DNA of 64,000 nt from Apoda limacodes (GCA_946406115.1 OX291547.1:15133001-15197000); one strand, 5' to 3'. Positions 32,769-46,728 are shown, counted from the first letter of the stretch. Numbers and translations are program-made. The notes: a model not told the origin generated them from the sequence alone.

Positions 32769-35700
32769 AAAAATCAGCAAGTGGCTGCTACCTTTATTTT
32801 TATAATGATGGCTGGTATGTTAGTATGTTACATAATGATCATAAAATTAACACCAAGAAGTAGGAACTAGTACTTTTTAGCTTAACATGTACATAAACTA
32901 AATAAAGTAAGTATTAAAACTATAAAGGGCTGGCGGACTATTAGGTCAAATACGGGAATAGGTATCTGGGTATAGTCCCGTAAATCTTATGAAAAAATAG
33001 GACAGGACCAAAATGATGCCTGAAAATTGAGATGTCCTGTAAAATACAGGACAGCTGGCCAGCGTACTCTACCTCCACATCATACATATAGGTATGTATA
33101 AGCCAATTTCCGTATACCAAGATCATTAACCACGAGTCACGGCAAAGTTCAATGTCAGATGAAAGTACATATTATAAAATACATTATTTTACTATATGAT
33201 TATGACATTGTTCGGTGGTATATGTATGTAGATAGAGATCGAACAAAAACTAAATGTAAAATGTTTTGATCAATAACTGTGAAATAATACCTATAACTGT
33301 TGTCATGTCAGATCAAAGGGTTCCTTGGGCACTAGCTTGACAACGTCTGCCTGCGTTCGAACTTGGGCAACGCAGGCATATCAAACCTAAAATCATTGTT
33401 GGGCCAGATAGATAAAAATCGGACATCATCGCCGCAAGGCTGATTAAAAACTAATTGCACCCATCGTATAGTACTAACTACCAGAGTATATCGAGTGAGT
33501 TCTCTTTTCAACATGATGTATATATATGATAGCGCTATATTCGTCTTAACTTGTCAGACTTACGCACCGCTGTGATTCCTTGCATTTGGCCAAAAGCTTT
33601 GAGGATGGAAGGTAAGTAAATAAGTTGCGTAATTTGCGAGTTATTTCCATTTAAATCTATATCCATCAAAAATCTGAAAAAAATCACGATAATAGAGTTT
33701 GATAAATACCACCATCTATCAGACAAAATTGGTTCATAAGTTGCTTAGAGGTTTGCAATAATTCTCGTTCTACGGAACCCCAACTTAATGCGTACACAAC
33801 ACGTATTTGGTAAGTTTTTAATTATATTTTTTGCCTTAAAAGAGTGGAGTATAAAAAAAAGTCTATTTTAAAAGAAGATGATATAATGCAACTATGTATC
33901 TATCTGTATATAATACTTATGCTAATTTATAGGCCAATCCAAAATCATATGTAAATGTAATGCTATAATATAAGTTATTACATAAAGTGTTTCATTACAT
34001 TACATATCTGCTATAGAAACTGCCCTATTGATGTAGAGTTATAATAGAAAAGGTCGCAGGGAAGTGGCACAAGGCACAATATGTTTCGCAGTTCTCGTGC
34101 TGTGCGGAGCGAAAGGCGGCTCTTGTTGCAGATTCCTCAGTGAAATGACTTTGCATGATGTCGGTAAAAAGTGGTAACGTGTCATGTCTCTAGAATGTCG
34201 TTTCGCATCTATACTTTGATAGATAATTGAATCGATCTATGTTTACTAGTGGCTCTACATGACACATGTTACGAAGTGTGAACACTGTTGCCAACTTTCG
34301 AGGCATGATTTATCATTTTTATCAGACTTATGAAAGGTTTTCTTGTGCCATAGAGGACAAGGACCTCAACAATTGGCAGTATAGTGATAAATCTTAGCCT
34401 CGATTATTAGAAATAACAAGCACAACAAAAAGGAAGAGGACAATAAATAATAGAATAAATGGATAATTTTGCGTACCTATGAAACATGAAAGAATAATCG
34501 AGATCAACCAAACATGAGATTAGTCTTAATACGTAGATGAAACCTGAAATTAAAAGTTACTCTTAGTCAAATTAAAGTGACAAATTGATATTAATTTGAT
34601 TGAATATTGATCAGTTTATAGAATAATTAAAACCCAAACATTGAGCTATGTACTACTTACGTACTAGAGAAGACACAGGACTTTGCCGACGCTCTGTTTC
34701 AAACAGTCGGGGGTGTGCCGGCCACACATACTTCGTTAGGTACTACTTATTGGGTAGATGTGAGTTTCGCCTTAAGGGCCCTCTTACAGCCCACGAGCGC
34801 TGCCATTAGATATCCTCAATGTAAACCAAAAAATATAGTTTTCTTTTGAAGCAAAAATTATTACCTACTAGAGAAAAGGTATTTTATTTCCAAAAAGTGA
34901 CCGCGCAATACCTACCGGATTAGGCCGTGTTACGCGGAATACACACCATTTGACCGGATTATATTTTACGACGCCGACGGGCGAAATTCAAATACAAGGA
35001 GTATTTATTCTTGTATACCTACTTATTGGTATAAGAATAAAAAATTTGTAAAATAGGTGACGTGACGTTCGGTTATAGCATCTCGTCTATTGTTATTATA
35101 ACGATAGCTTAATGAATCCATATAACTAATATAAATAAATACGTCAACCTCTAACTGATTACTGTAATTGAATGATGATAGAGAGAGTGAAGTAGGTCCT
35201 ATAGTGATGCCTTGAGGTATATTAATATTAATAAACAAATGCTCAAATTCACTAAAGTAAGTATAAGGCTTATTTTATGTAACTGGAAGAAATACTTTAA
35301 ACTAATTTTAGCAGAACAATACGACTTGGAATGTAAAAAAACACTTAGCTCTCTTGTAAATTAGAACCCTTATCTTATCGAGGCTGCGGTTTGTATTTGA
35401 ATTGCTAGGTCAAATATGGGCATGAAAATCAAATGTGAGTTTTAATAAAGCCAGCCAATGCTTCCAAATGTGTGGACAATGCGCTTGAGGCACTAGGACT
35501 GTAGGGGTCAGGCATGAGCCTGGTAGATTATATTCATTAGTCAAGAAAAAATTCGTTGAATCAAAGGTAGTTATATCATTATTGTGAGTCAAGTCACGAT
35601 TTCGACAATATGGCTATGTACAGTGATGGCAAATTGCCAGTCTTCTCTTCATTGTCTAAACATTTTAACAAAATAAATGTCACCTTCTGGTTCACCAATA

Positions 35701-36350
35701 TTATAAAATAATTTATGTTCATTGGAATAGTTTTAAGGATATTAATGATTTGACCTAGATTGTCGGCTTTCCTTAATTTATGTATGTAATTGTGTTTGAC
35801 TGTGTGGCGTATATCAACTAAGGTCATACAAACCAGCTGTTTGTTAGTGATGATTGGTACCTATGGCCTTTGAACTGGACAAAACTGTAAACAGACTTGA
35901 GGAACAAGACACATCATTAAATTATACTAATTACTACCTAACTCACTACAGTAAATGTTTGGATAAAGTCGGAACTGACATTTAAGCTATTTTGTAATTA
36001 CTGTTTGTTTGGACCTTTAATATCATTGAATAATTTAATTCTGTGATTAGTTATTAGTAGGATAATTAACTATTTAATGACTTTCCATCACATTATCATT
36101 AAAGGTATTTGTTCCTGAATGACCTCATCGGTAACCTATCATTGTTAATGTCACCATTGAATTTAAATCAAATATCAGAATTTATGTTAAAATTTAAAAT
36201 TTGATAAAGATGACATATATTTATCAAAGTCGACGAGATAGAGCTGACTAACGTATTTGAGACGGTTTTGATTGATAGGTAATATCGAATCTAATTATTT
36301 TCCACTGCACAATGATCGATTATTTTAATTGTATTAATTTATTAACTTCT
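32769..36350. other. Long intergenic stretch, no gene supported
   Basis: Contains the second copy of the short repeat at 33102-33166. Open frames at 33332-33514, 35023-35238, 35410-35592 and 35594-35827 (all minus) show no domain and no codon pattern distinct from background. Nothing else recognised. Confidence 0.45.
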
Positions 36351-36450
36351 CTTGAGGGAAGTTCTTATAATAGGTCCAAAAATCGAAATCGCTGAACTTG
36401 CGTTTTCTTTACGTTTTGAGACCTGGAGAATTGTTTGCTATCATCTGCCC
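36351..36450 (+). repeat. Dispersed repeat, pair with 1045-1128
   Basis: Carries 'aataggtccaaaaat', 'ttttctttacgttttgagac' and 'tggagaattgtttgc', aligned with 1045-1128. Confidence 0.75.
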
Positions 36451-36794
36451 CTTGATATATCAAGAACCAATGGACCAATTTGTCTCGTGACGTTTGTTTT
36501 TTATCGCTAATAAACTGATTTTTTTAAAGACGCAATAATAATCTTTATATACATATAAATTCTCAAATATAACAAAAATATTCTCAAAAGAAGTTGCTCG
36601 TGCGGTACTTGCTACCGAACTAATTTTTTTATTTTTATTATTTAAATTGTATTTTTTTATGAAACAGAAGGTTTTTTTATATATCAAAACTAATTTTATA
36701 AATACGAAAGTCAGTATTTGTTGGCTTGCCCTTCTTTTACATCGCAACGGAGCATTCAATGGACCACAGAGATAAAGGACGTATAGGCCTATTG

Positions 36795-36965
36795 TATTCC
36801 GAAAAATCTGGTTTCCCTGGATGAACTATAGCTACATCTATAGCTTGCTATAGTAAACTTCTTTAGTATAATCACAGCTATTATCAAGGAGTTACCGTAG
36901 AAATCCCATGCCTATAGCCAAATTTAGCGTGGGCGGAGCCGTTCGGTAAAGGCTAGTAAGTTAAT
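36795..36965 (-). repeat. 'agcttttgcccgcgg' family repeat, reverse copy
   Basis: Reverse complement reads 'ctagcctttaccgaacggct', 'ccgcccacgctaaatttggc' and 'tttctacggtaactcctt', the opening blocks of the family. Confidence 0.82.
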
Positions 36966-39430
36966 ATCTTACTCCTATGATCTAAGAATGAATAATTATT
37001 GAGTCTCTATAAATATTGATATTAATTAGACAATTAGAAATACCTATAAGGACAACAAGCTATCGCTGTTTTAAAGATCACTTGGTAGAAAGTGAGCGTT
37101 GGAGCAAAGGTTACACCTGCTTACAGTGCAACAAACTTTTCTGACCCAGTGGTAAGACATTAAACTACAGTTGGCGTATTAAAATGCTGAGAACTTATGC
37201 GACGCTAGCGACAAATACAGGGGCAGGAAAGTTTGTTGCACTCTCAATACCTTACTACCAGTAACTACGGTTTAAATACTACTTATACGATATCAAAATT
37301 TATCAGACGGAACACGCCAGGCCAGAATCTGTGCCTAAAATCAATAACAACTCCGTTGCATTGTACCGTTGCGAAGACGACAAGTGAAGGTATAGTACTC
37401 GCGGATGCAAAAATCTTCTATAATGGGATCTATTTATCGGGATCGGGATAAAGTATTCTATGTCCTCTTTGTTCTTTTAATTATTTATGTGACAAAAATC
37501 AGCTTAATTTGGTTGCTCCCTTGTGATCATAGACATTTAAGGATGCGACAAGGATTTTATCCTGTTACCCACTGCAAATAAATAAGGCATTTATCAATGA
37601 ATGTTTTCACCTCACCATCACGAAAAGGATAGTTTTGCTGCCCAAGTTCAGTGAGCAAAATCGAATTTTGCTCACTAGTGAGGCAAAGTAATTCACTGTT
37701 CGAACACTGACTTTTGGAATTAACCCGATGATGAAAAAAAAAACATTACAATGACTGGTCAGAAACAAATTTTTTCGGTCTCGTGCCTTTAAATCCCTCG
37801 CTATGCTCAATAGCCTATATTTAAATCACTCGCTACGCTCGTGATTTAAAGTCGACACTTCTACCAAAAACATCGCTTTTACTCACTTGTATAACAAATA
37901 ACTATTTCTTTCTTTTACGTGAATGATGGATACAAATATTTAAGGCTCAGTTGCATAAAAAATTAAGTATAATTATTATAGTTCCCTTTTAAGGATTGTA
38001 GATAAAAGACGATTAACTTATAGTCACGACTCGTATCGTGTTTTTTGTACTGACTATATACTATGTATACATATAATAATCGTTTTTAAGGTTTCGTACA
38101 TGGTATCGTTATACAATCGTACAATCCGTCCGTCCGTCCCACTCTGAAGGTCATTGTATCCCACACGTCATCAATCATTGTATATGTAGGTACAAATAAA
38201 ACCAAAAAGCACAAAGTTGAATACAAAGATGCTTTTTTTAGTCGTTGACCTTAATTTAGAGGCAATAAAAATGTATTCTGTTTTAGGGAAACCCTTACAA
38301 ATACATAAACCTGACTCAGAATCTATTTGCAATTCGGGTAAACAAAAATGACCTTGACGCGCGTCTTTCGCTTTGTTATTCTATGCAACATATACATAAA
38401 TACGTATAATATTTCTCATCGTAAATTTGGAATTTTGTAGATTTTAGGTTTAATCAGTGTCGTTATTTGAAAACCAGTTAAAGAATTAAGGTAGTCATCT
38501 AAGTATTTTAATGATTTATGATTAAATTACCAGAAAAAGTGAAAATTAAGTAAAGTTAGGTTATGTTTACAAGATTAGCAAAAAGATTCTGAGTCAGGTT
38601 GGACTAGGGATGTAATTGTAAGAAACATGCAAATTGGGAATAATTTTGTTTCCATCGGCTCATGTTTGAACTTTTATATACTAGGAACTTTGTATATGCT
38701 GTATATCATAATCTTGAATAGGTAATTTATTTGTAATTATTCATTTACATATTCATGCATATCTATTATTGACTATAAACCAGTAATAAGCGGGTCGGAC
38801 ACGCATTAACATAGGGTCTGTGCGAAGAGTATCGTACTGTTTTAATTAGACCTATGTACGAATCGTGTTAGACGTTATTAGTGATTTAACTTAATTCTTG
38901 TCACAAAACACTTATCTATCTTTGCGTAGTCCTGACTTTATAAGGCAGACTTTACAAATGGGTACGGCTCCCTAATACTACTACTGAGCTGCTATATTGT
39001 GAATTTGATGAATATCTTATGTTTTGTACGGGGGGTTCTTTGAAAAAATGATGTTCTTTCGTCGAATTCATAACGATATCAGGTTGAAAAATAAAAGTTA
39101 TGCAACCTGAAAGATCCATTTGTCGACGATACAGAAAAATGCGCTCTATTATAAATTATATTAGTAGCCATTAACGTCACACCCTTCAAAAGATTAATTC
39201 TATGAAATTGTCAAGGCGCTGTCGCCACTCGCTAAAAAAAGAGCTAGCGATGAAACCACTTATCCAGTTACGACAATGTAAACTGTTTCTCGTACAGAGA
39301 TAGTTAACCAATATTGTGACACCGAAACCATAACAAATTGTAACATAAAAAAAAAGTGTAGAGACGTTTGTTCAATAAAATACCGAAACCGATAGCAAAG
39401 AAAGGCAAAAAAATAATTGATTTTATTTTA
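36966..39430. other. Intergenic with hairpins
   Basis: Holds the perfect hairpin at 37650-37676 and a near-perfect one at about 37822-37850. No gene recognised. Confidence 0.45.
37650..37676. repeat. Perfect hairpin, 12-bp arms, 3-base loop
   Basis: 'agtgagcaaaat' at 37650-37661 and its exact reverse complement at 37665-37676, loop 'cga'. About 150 bp downstream a second palindrome, 'aaatcactcgctacgctcgt' continuing 'gattt', has similar form. Confidence 0.88.
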
Positions 39431-39439
39431 ATAAAAAAG

Positions 39440-39780
39440 ATTGACCAAGAGCTCCTAGGTGTTGCGTGTGGAGAAGGATCGCCGCTACCGTATAAAAAAG
39501 AAAGCAGCTCAAGAAAATCAATGCAGCTCGAATCAGGTTGGTCAAGATGTTCAACGCCAACTACGATATTGCACGTATTCAAGTTCGCAGCTATTTATCT
39601 CAGCCCAGGCGTTTGTAATCAACTCGAATGCTCCAATGTGGTGTCTGTCGATGTAGACGATCGTGTGGCCCGTAGAAAATACCCATTTAACAGGTTCAAA
39701 CGCGATAGTGGAGACAATATAGCTCCGTCCGCAAAAATGACTTATACGCCCGTCCATGTCGACTATAGTTAGCGGCTCGG
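39440..39780. other. GC-richer block open in several frames, possible exon
   Basis: This block is visibly GC-richer than its surroundings and is open on both strands: 39368-39772 (+, 134 codons from the first Met, ending VHVDYS), 39551-39757 (-, starting MDGRISHFCGRSY) and 39304-39582 (-). None shows a domain I know. Overlapping frames mean at most one is real. It could be an exon, a transposon remnant or a CpG-like promoter patch. Confidence 0.3.
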
Positions 39781-40735
39781 TGTGACGGTGTGTGTGTGTC
39801 GTCTGTTAGAAGTCTATGTCGCAGCTAATAAACAATAGTAACCAGTGCGTGAATGTTTTTGGATACACAATTTGAAGTCTCCTGTGACATGTATTACAGA
39901 CTATGTTCGTCAATTAACCGATCTGGAAAAAAAAGCTAACTGTAGTCAAAGGACATGTCTTTCACATGTACGTTGAGCGTCCTAAGAAACAGAATGTTCT
40001 AAAATATGTCCGTTAGAAGCGCTGCTTCTTTTTCATCAAAACTCAGACACGGTAATAAAGACTCAGTAGTTTTAAAATACTATGAACGAATACCGGACAC
40101 GATTGACGTCATATTCGTATATCTTCAGCTCCCTTATTTATCACCGTAATCCGCGTCTAGGTGACACACACATATACGGCAATCGCGCTGTGATATAATA
40201 CGTAGATAACCTTCAGCTCACATGACGCCAGTTTTCGTCATTATTATTAAAGTCGCTGCATATTAAATTGATCACCACTTCACTAGTGAACGTGTCAAAC
40301 TAATTTGGCTACGAATATGACAATGGCATGTAAATTTATGCATACTCAAATAAAGGAAACATTTCATTGAAAAGAAAATGTTTCGGTTTCGTGCTTTGGG
40401 AGATGTTCTTGTTGCGTAATTTTTGTAGATTTTGTTACTATTATTACTTATTTTGTGGTTGTGTGATTGATTTGTTTGAAAAATAACCATCACGGCATTT
40501 ATCCTCAAATCTTAGATAAAGTTAAAAAAATATGATTCACATGTTATTTTTTATAGCTTAATATTATTTAGTTATTGTACAAGGTTACCCAAATATGGAC
40601 GAAAAGAATGGAAACGAGTAAAAATTACTAACTATAAATACATACGGACGGCTCCGTGGCTCAGCGGGTAATGAATGCCTGCTGAAACGAGGGCACTATT
40701 CATTTAAGTGTTTACAAAAAATAGTAAGTTCTTAC
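39781..40735. other. Intergenic, nothing recognised
   Basis: A short tRNA A-box-like 'ccgtggctcagcggg' at about 40652 is unaccompanied by a B box at the right distance. Confidence 0.45.
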
Positions 40736-40740
40736 ATGGA

Positions 40741-40985
40741 TCCCTCGCAGCCTAGTTTGTAATGTGGTCGGCTGCTGTGCAGAGGGTGTGGGTTCAATTT
40801 CCGCACTGGACAAATATTTGTGTTTGTCCTGAGTCTGGGTGTATTTATGTATGATATGTATGTATTTACAAACAAAAGTATCCATAACACATGCTTTGCT
40901 TAGGTACTTTGGGGCCGGGCGGCGCTGTGTATAATATTAATGTCCAAAAATATTTATATATTTTTTTGTACATCCATAGTACGCA
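40741..40985 (+). mobile_element. tRNA-derived SINE-like element
   Basis: 'ccctcgcagcctagtttgta', 'ggctgctgtgcagagggtgt', B-box-like 'gggttcaattt', 'tttgtcctgagtctgggtgt', 'ggggccgggcggcgctgtgt' and 'gtccaaaaatattta', in the same order as the reverse copy at 30955-31237. Confidence 0.82.
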
Positions 40986-41825
40986 CAGTTTAGGATTCGA
41001 AGGCGTTGTCTGTGCAAAAATACTTATTCATTTATACTTATAAACCCAAAGTTCATGCGTATCATGTACGACACGTATTTACGTATTTGTTACTTATCGT
41101 TGTTTTTTTTTGTTATTTCTTAATTAAGATCTGGTGTGACCAGTAAATGAAAGAACATCAATTTTGATTGTAATTAAAGCCAATTTAGAAGAGAATCGTA
41201 TTGAAATAGACCAAGAGACTATATAAACGCTACGGGCTATGCTCTGCTACTACTGCACCCACTGATCAATTAATTGAACCAGCAGGTCAATGAATCTACA
41301 GTAGGAGGAGTCGTTGTAAGGCAAACATTAGTCACTAGTCACTCACCATTGTAGTCAGTTACGTCACACTTTCCTTTAAGTGTGCTACTAGCCTTATTTA
41401 GTACGTTTTTTTGTTGATACATTTAAACTAGTATGTTTGTTAATGTGAATTAACATTGTTACATAGTCGTTTATACCTACTGAAAAAGACGTTGCTCTTT
41501 GGAAGTCTTGCATCATGGTATTTTCCTAAGATCGGAGAATTTCCCAAGTTATGGCCAAAACGCCAGAATATTTTTTTTTTGAATTTTTTCAGATCAGGTA
41601 TCTTGTCCTTTGAGAAGTAAATTCGAAATGGTAACTAGTCATGATATTGAGCAAGCAACGTGCAGTTAAGGCTTTAAAGCAACTGGTAGCGTCTGTGATA
41701 GCCTGTTTATGATTTGTATACTCCTTCTTCATATCACCAATATTTTGAATCTCTCTCTCCTTTATAATTTTTCTGATAGCTAGAAGAAAACTTAAAATTT
41801 CTTATCCTTTTATTCTTTCTTACAA
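40986..41825. other. Intergenic, nothing recognised
   Basis: No gene or named repeat. Confidence 0.45.
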
Positions 41826-41829
41826 ACTA

Positions 41830-42532
41830 TATCTATTCTAGCGTTACTCTCTAAAGTGCTTGAACGATTAATCCACGAACAAAGAAGTCCCTTTCTATTC
41901 TTAAATAACCTTCTCAAACCTTTTTAATCAAGTTTTCGCCCAGGTCTCAACAAAGCACCTTGTTGAAAATTACAGATAACATAAGCATAAGACACAATAT
42001 GGCAATTCAACATATTACTGTTTTAACTTTGCTTGAGTTCAGCAATGCGTTCAAAACTGGTGACTTTAATATTTTACTGTGCCATTCCGTTCATAGTACT
42101 AACATATCTCTGGCTATGGCTATGTGGTTCAAATCTTTCGGTTTCTCAGATTGCTATTTGGTGTCTGCTGGTGTTCCACAAGGTCGTGTTTTATCGCCTT
42201 TAACATTCTCACTTTTATAAATTCTCTTATGCATCGCCTTACTACACAGTTCTACTTATACGCTGATGACGTCTAGTTATATACAGTTGAACAATAGGCC
42301 ATAGTGATAATGCTGTCAAAATCATTTATTATAACCTTGAAATTATATCTGACAGGGCAACGAATTTTGAACTTTCGCAGTCTCTGCTGCTTCTTCTCCT
42401 TGATTACGCAGACGTAAGCTATCTTGATCTTCTAGAGGAGCTACTCGACAAACCTGATCGTGTCCGAAATCAATTTATTTTACGCTTTATTTTTGGGTTA
42501 CGGAAATATGATCATATTTCAGAGTCAACTTA
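41830..42532 (+). mobile_element. Decayed LINE of a second family (RT relic)
   Basis: Broken plus-strand frames give LSKVLERLIHEQ, FSNAFKTGDFNILLC (motif A-like), SAGVPQGRVLSPLTFSLL (motif B, 42160-42218), a stop, then FYLYADDV (motif C) near 42260. After a deletion, LLDYADVSYLDLLEELL and RFIFGLRKYDHISE follow around 42390-42525. These are non-LTR reverse transcriptase and post-RT motifs, unlike the minus-strand family (YADDVQLY type rather than YADDSTGD). Several stops and frameshifts; inactive. Confidence 0.85.
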
Positions 42533-43420
42533 AGAGGAAATACCCCGCTGTTTTCCCCCATACAAACGTTTTCCCTGTTTCCTCCCTGAATTGTGGCTAT
42601 AGAGCTGTTATTTTTTATGCATGATAGGTATACACAATCACTATGTCTGTACGTTTTGTTTTTTTTTAGATGCCATTCCTATAAAAAATTGGGGCACTGC
42701 TAAAGTCCAAAAAAAATCCTCTTTTTTATGACATCTTTAGACGTGTGCTATACAAATATGACCACTAATTTAAAAAAAAACAAAACATACAGACACGGAA
42801 TAATTCATAACCTTTAAGGTGAAGTAATTTTTATTAAATTTGGTTAAGATTTGGAAAAGGAAAGTGGGGAATACGGTACCCCGATTTTGATGATTACGAC
42901 TACGCAAAACAGCCCGAGGCGCAGTTGTCCCTATCGCACATCCGTATATTGGACCGGGTCCTAGTGCGACAGCAAGTGTTTTTCAAATACCTATATCTGC
43001 ATTGGCTAGGTTGGGATATTTCCTCTTAAGTAGCTCCCAATCCGACTTCGCAGGAATACTCATATTCTCAGCCTTCTTAAAAACGTCACTCCAATACTTA
43101 CAAGAGCTCTTTAGTTTACCAATTACATCCGCCACAAACATGCTTATAAATGTTTTATGTATTAATTTTGTATGTATATTACGCAGAACAAATTATCGAC
43201 TGTAAATATTTTTCTTTTAAAAACAGTTTTTTTGTCAAAATTTATTATTTAATTTGGACATTCTCTACCAACGTATTAAATACAATCGGTTTTCGGAAAC
43301 ACCATAATTTTGACTGGAAAAACGCTCTATGCTATAAGTTCGTCGTAGTGTATATTAATTAATTTGTTTAAGTTACACTATCTGAAATTTAAAATGTACT
43401 GAAAGAGTGAAATAAATAAA
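42533..43420. other. Intergenic with two shared segments
   Basis: 42541-42597 ('ccccgctgttttcccccata', 'cctccctgaatt') recurs at 45866-45915. 42835-42895 ('ggaaaaggaaagtgggg', 'ccccgattttgatgatta') recurs reversed at 46733-46805. Unnamed dispersed repeats; no gene. Confidence 0.65.
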
Positions 43421-43424
43421 TTAT

Positions 43425-43668
43425 AGGTCGTCGCAAGTAGTACGTTGGACTGGCATGTTGAAGACCCAGAGCTCGATTCCCAGTCGGTAGAGGTTGCCAA
43501 TGTTAATACAATTTTTTTTTTAAGTTGTCTCAAGTCTTTTCTTTGCTCCGTACGAGGCGATAGGCTTACTATTATCACGTTAGTATACTGTTGACATTCG
43601 TTATAATATCCCTGCCTACCCCATGAGGTATAAAACTAGTGTCGTGATGGCATATCATTTCATTTGTA
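43425..43668 (+). mobile_element. SINE-like element with tRNA-type B box
   Basis: A B-box-like 'gctcgattccc' lies at about 43471. After a T run come 'tctttgctccgtacgaggcg' and 'ccctgcctaccccatgaggt', the tail blocks of a familiar lepidopteran SINE. A related diverged copy lies at 47545-47765. Confidence 0.7.
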
Positions 43669-46390
43669 TATATATGAATGGGACTTTTTAGGGAGTTTTA
43701 AATTAGTACACAGCATGTACACAGTTACAATCTCAAATAAACAAATGATAATACTAATAAATGAAATCATAAATAACCACGGTCCATGAACTTCAATTTA
43801 ATATATTCCAACTCATAAAAATAACCACATTTCAGGGCAAGATTTTTGTTTTTTTTACAGTTGAACGTTAGCTTTCAATATTAATCTTTGACTTCCGGTT
43901 TAATACTTAATCCGTATTAAACTTATGGTCGACCATACGGATCCTTTCTATTCTTTAATACGAACTGCCACCTGGAATGAAATGGCTATTGGGATACCTA
44001 AACATGCACTTTTACGTTCAATAAATTAAACAAAAAATTAATGCGATTAGAAATAGCGCTGGGTTTTATTATTGTTTGTACTAGCTTTTGCCCGCGGTTT
44101 CACCCGCCGTAAATTCGGTTTTCAGTGTAGGATTTTAATGGTAACTCCTCAATTATAGAAAAAAAACCGACAATATGCAAAATATTAAGACATTAAAACG
44201 CAGTTTGTGCTTTTATAGTCACATTTATTTTAAGGCAGACTGAACCGTTATCAATACTTTTATCGAAAAAACACCAAAAGTAGAATATTGCCGATTAGAT
44301 TAAGTTATCAAATGAAATATTCTGGCCCCTGTGCGGACCACAGATACAGACATAAGTGGCTATAGGTATTTTAACATACTTACATATACATTTACAAACT
44401 TTTGCTTTAACATACTAAGATGATTTACAGTAAGTAATCACATTTATTTTTGTTAGAATGTGTCTACGGTAGAATTCTATAAGCTTCGATCAACTTTATC
44501 GCTCTATGGCTCTCCTCTTATGATGACTCACTCGATGATTGGTTCATCCGGTCCTCGACAGGCATCGTAACAGCTTACTGGAATCGTATTTTTATGTAGG
44601 TACTTACTATCAAATAAATTGATCAATAGGAAAGGCTATTTTATTATGAATGAATTCGGAACGATATATTTGGGCAGACTAAATAATATTATTATAATTA
44701 ATACGTAAGACTGAATTAATAAAACTTGAAGTGAAACGATAGTTGATAATTTTATTCAAGAGAAATAAAGTTTGTGTACAATTTATTTTTAAATCCTGTG
44801 TACTAAAACAACAATGTATAAAGTCAGCAGGGGTGCATTCGTGCGTTAGTGCATGCATAGTATACTGAAGTACCTACATTAGTTGCGTTTTGTAGCAGTT
44901 TGTTCTTCTACATTGATGTTTTTCATATGATGTTTGGTATTCCACATTGTTGTTTTGGTCACATTATATAATACTCCACAGTAACGACTCCGGCATGGGA
45001 GCGAAAAGAAATTTTTATTTACGATTTATTAAAAAACTTCATATGGTACGGTCGCGATGACTTTTTGTTTGTATTTCTATTCAAAATACGTGGGTATTCT
45101 TGTCCATTTTTAGCTTAAGCTTTGAGAGAGAAGGTAGTTTATTACGTGTGTATTATAAGTTATAAAATATATTATAATAAGAATTCTTAGTATGTAGTCT
45201 ATACTATAACCCTTAGAGACTCAAAATAGGCACTTTTTGCTTGTGTAATACATCTCTATAGTAAATACGAAAGAAAACACTGAACATAATATATGAAAAA
45301 ATCCATAAATTTAATAATGTCACTATAACAATGATGAAATAATGTATATACTTAACAAGCAAAAATTCCCACCTACGCAAAATAATTTCCTGCAGTCCAT
45401 GAGAAAATTTAGAAATATGATGCGACTAATGCGCTGCAATGAATCGAAACAAAACTAACATTGCGCCGGCGCATCTTCAGTCGTGGCCGGACTAACTGCC
45501 TCACTTATTTATTTTTGCGTTTTTGTCTTCGACTCGTGGCTAAGTACAGATGCAAATGGTTCGCTTCTCGTTCTCTCCCAAAGAGGTTTTAATACACACA
45601 GTTGGTTATTTATTGTACTGTCGTTATTTTGTATGAGCTTCTAAGAAATAGCGAGACCGAGAGCTAAAAAGTCGTCAAACTGCAGTGTAAACGCATTGCG
45701 ATTGAACAAACAAACACGTACTCGTTACACGTACAATGTATTCTGTAGTACGAAAGTCCAATTGATTTTTTTTATACATGTGGATCTTTAAAGTAGTGTA
45801 TTATCTATTGTTTGGTAATTTAGTATATTGTTTGGTACTAAAATAAATCATTTAGAGTACATATCCCGCTGTTTTTTTTACCATAGAACAAATTTCCCCT
45901 GTTCCCTCCCTGGATTCTTAAAAAGGAAAGTATGTCACTGATAAATAATAAAATCATATTGTACCCGAATAAAGATCGTTATATAAATCAGAAAAACCAT
46001 CCAAGTGGGCGTCGGATTTTCGCAGATCGGCCTACGTGTTTGGATCAGTAATGTGAGTTGTTGACCCGCACCAGCCAGCCTTTAAACCTGTCTTGCTGGC
46101 TGCGGGCACCTTGTCATTAAGGGTTCGTGGGACGAACTGTATTTTGCAGGCTGCCAACTAACCTTTTGTAGGTATAATTTTTTAAAGGACATTATGCTTT
46201 CTTAGTAGGTACCTATTATTTAAATGGCTTCAGTCTATAAAACAAGGCTAAACTGGCCTAAGATATTTTATCCACGATATTCCATAACTTGGTTAATTTA
46301 CATTCCTAATCCTAACCTATCTTAACATACTCCCTTCGCATGTGGGTAAATTCACATATATGTAGTACCTACGTGTATATCTACATTATT
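43669..46390. other. Intergenic; one repeat fragment and a GC-richer start-like patch
   Basis: 44083-44160 is an 'agcttttgcccgcgg' family fragment ('ctagcttttgcccgcggttt'). Around 45465-45490 'gcgccggcgcatcttcagtc' combines a GC-rich patch with an initiator-like TCAGTC, and the next 250 bp are GC-richer than background, but no ORF follows. 45866-45915 pairs with 42541-42597. Nothing else recognised. Confidence 0.5.
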
Positions 46391-46394
46391 GCCA

Positions 46395-46728
46395 CGAATG
46401 TAGAGAAGACCAGAGGGCAAAATTCCACACCTACCTGAGCGAACCAACTGACACTTCCTTAGTAGCCTTTATACTGGGGCATGACCTCCTATCACCTAGG
46501 GCGGAGGCGATTTAAGCCATACTTAGTCCATTACGCGGGTCCAGGGCGGAATGACTTGACATATGTCTTTTTGACGTACGAAGGTTCTCTCACAATGTTT
46601 TCATTAAGCCATTGGTGTGATCGAACAATTTACTTCTGAAATTGAGGAAAAGACTCATTGATAGACGCCGGGCTGGAACTTCTGCCACTCAGAACGCGAG
46701 GCTACCACCAACTGCATCTCTCGGGCTA
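46395..46728 (-). mobile_element. SINE-like element, reverse copy (same family as 1-228)
   Basis: On the minus strand it reads 'gagatgcagttggtggtagc' (head), 'cagaagttccagcccggcgt', 'atcaatgagtctttt', 'aatgaaaacattgtgagaga', 'gacatatgtcaagtcattcc' and 'ggacccgcgtaatggactaa'. This order matches 1-228. The extra upstream block 46733-46805 is shared with 42835-42895. Confidence 0.72.

Noticed and set aside
36460..36759. 99-codon minus-strand frame.
   Set aside because: Low-complexity Lys/Asn/Phe content expected from AT-rich DNA; no domain.
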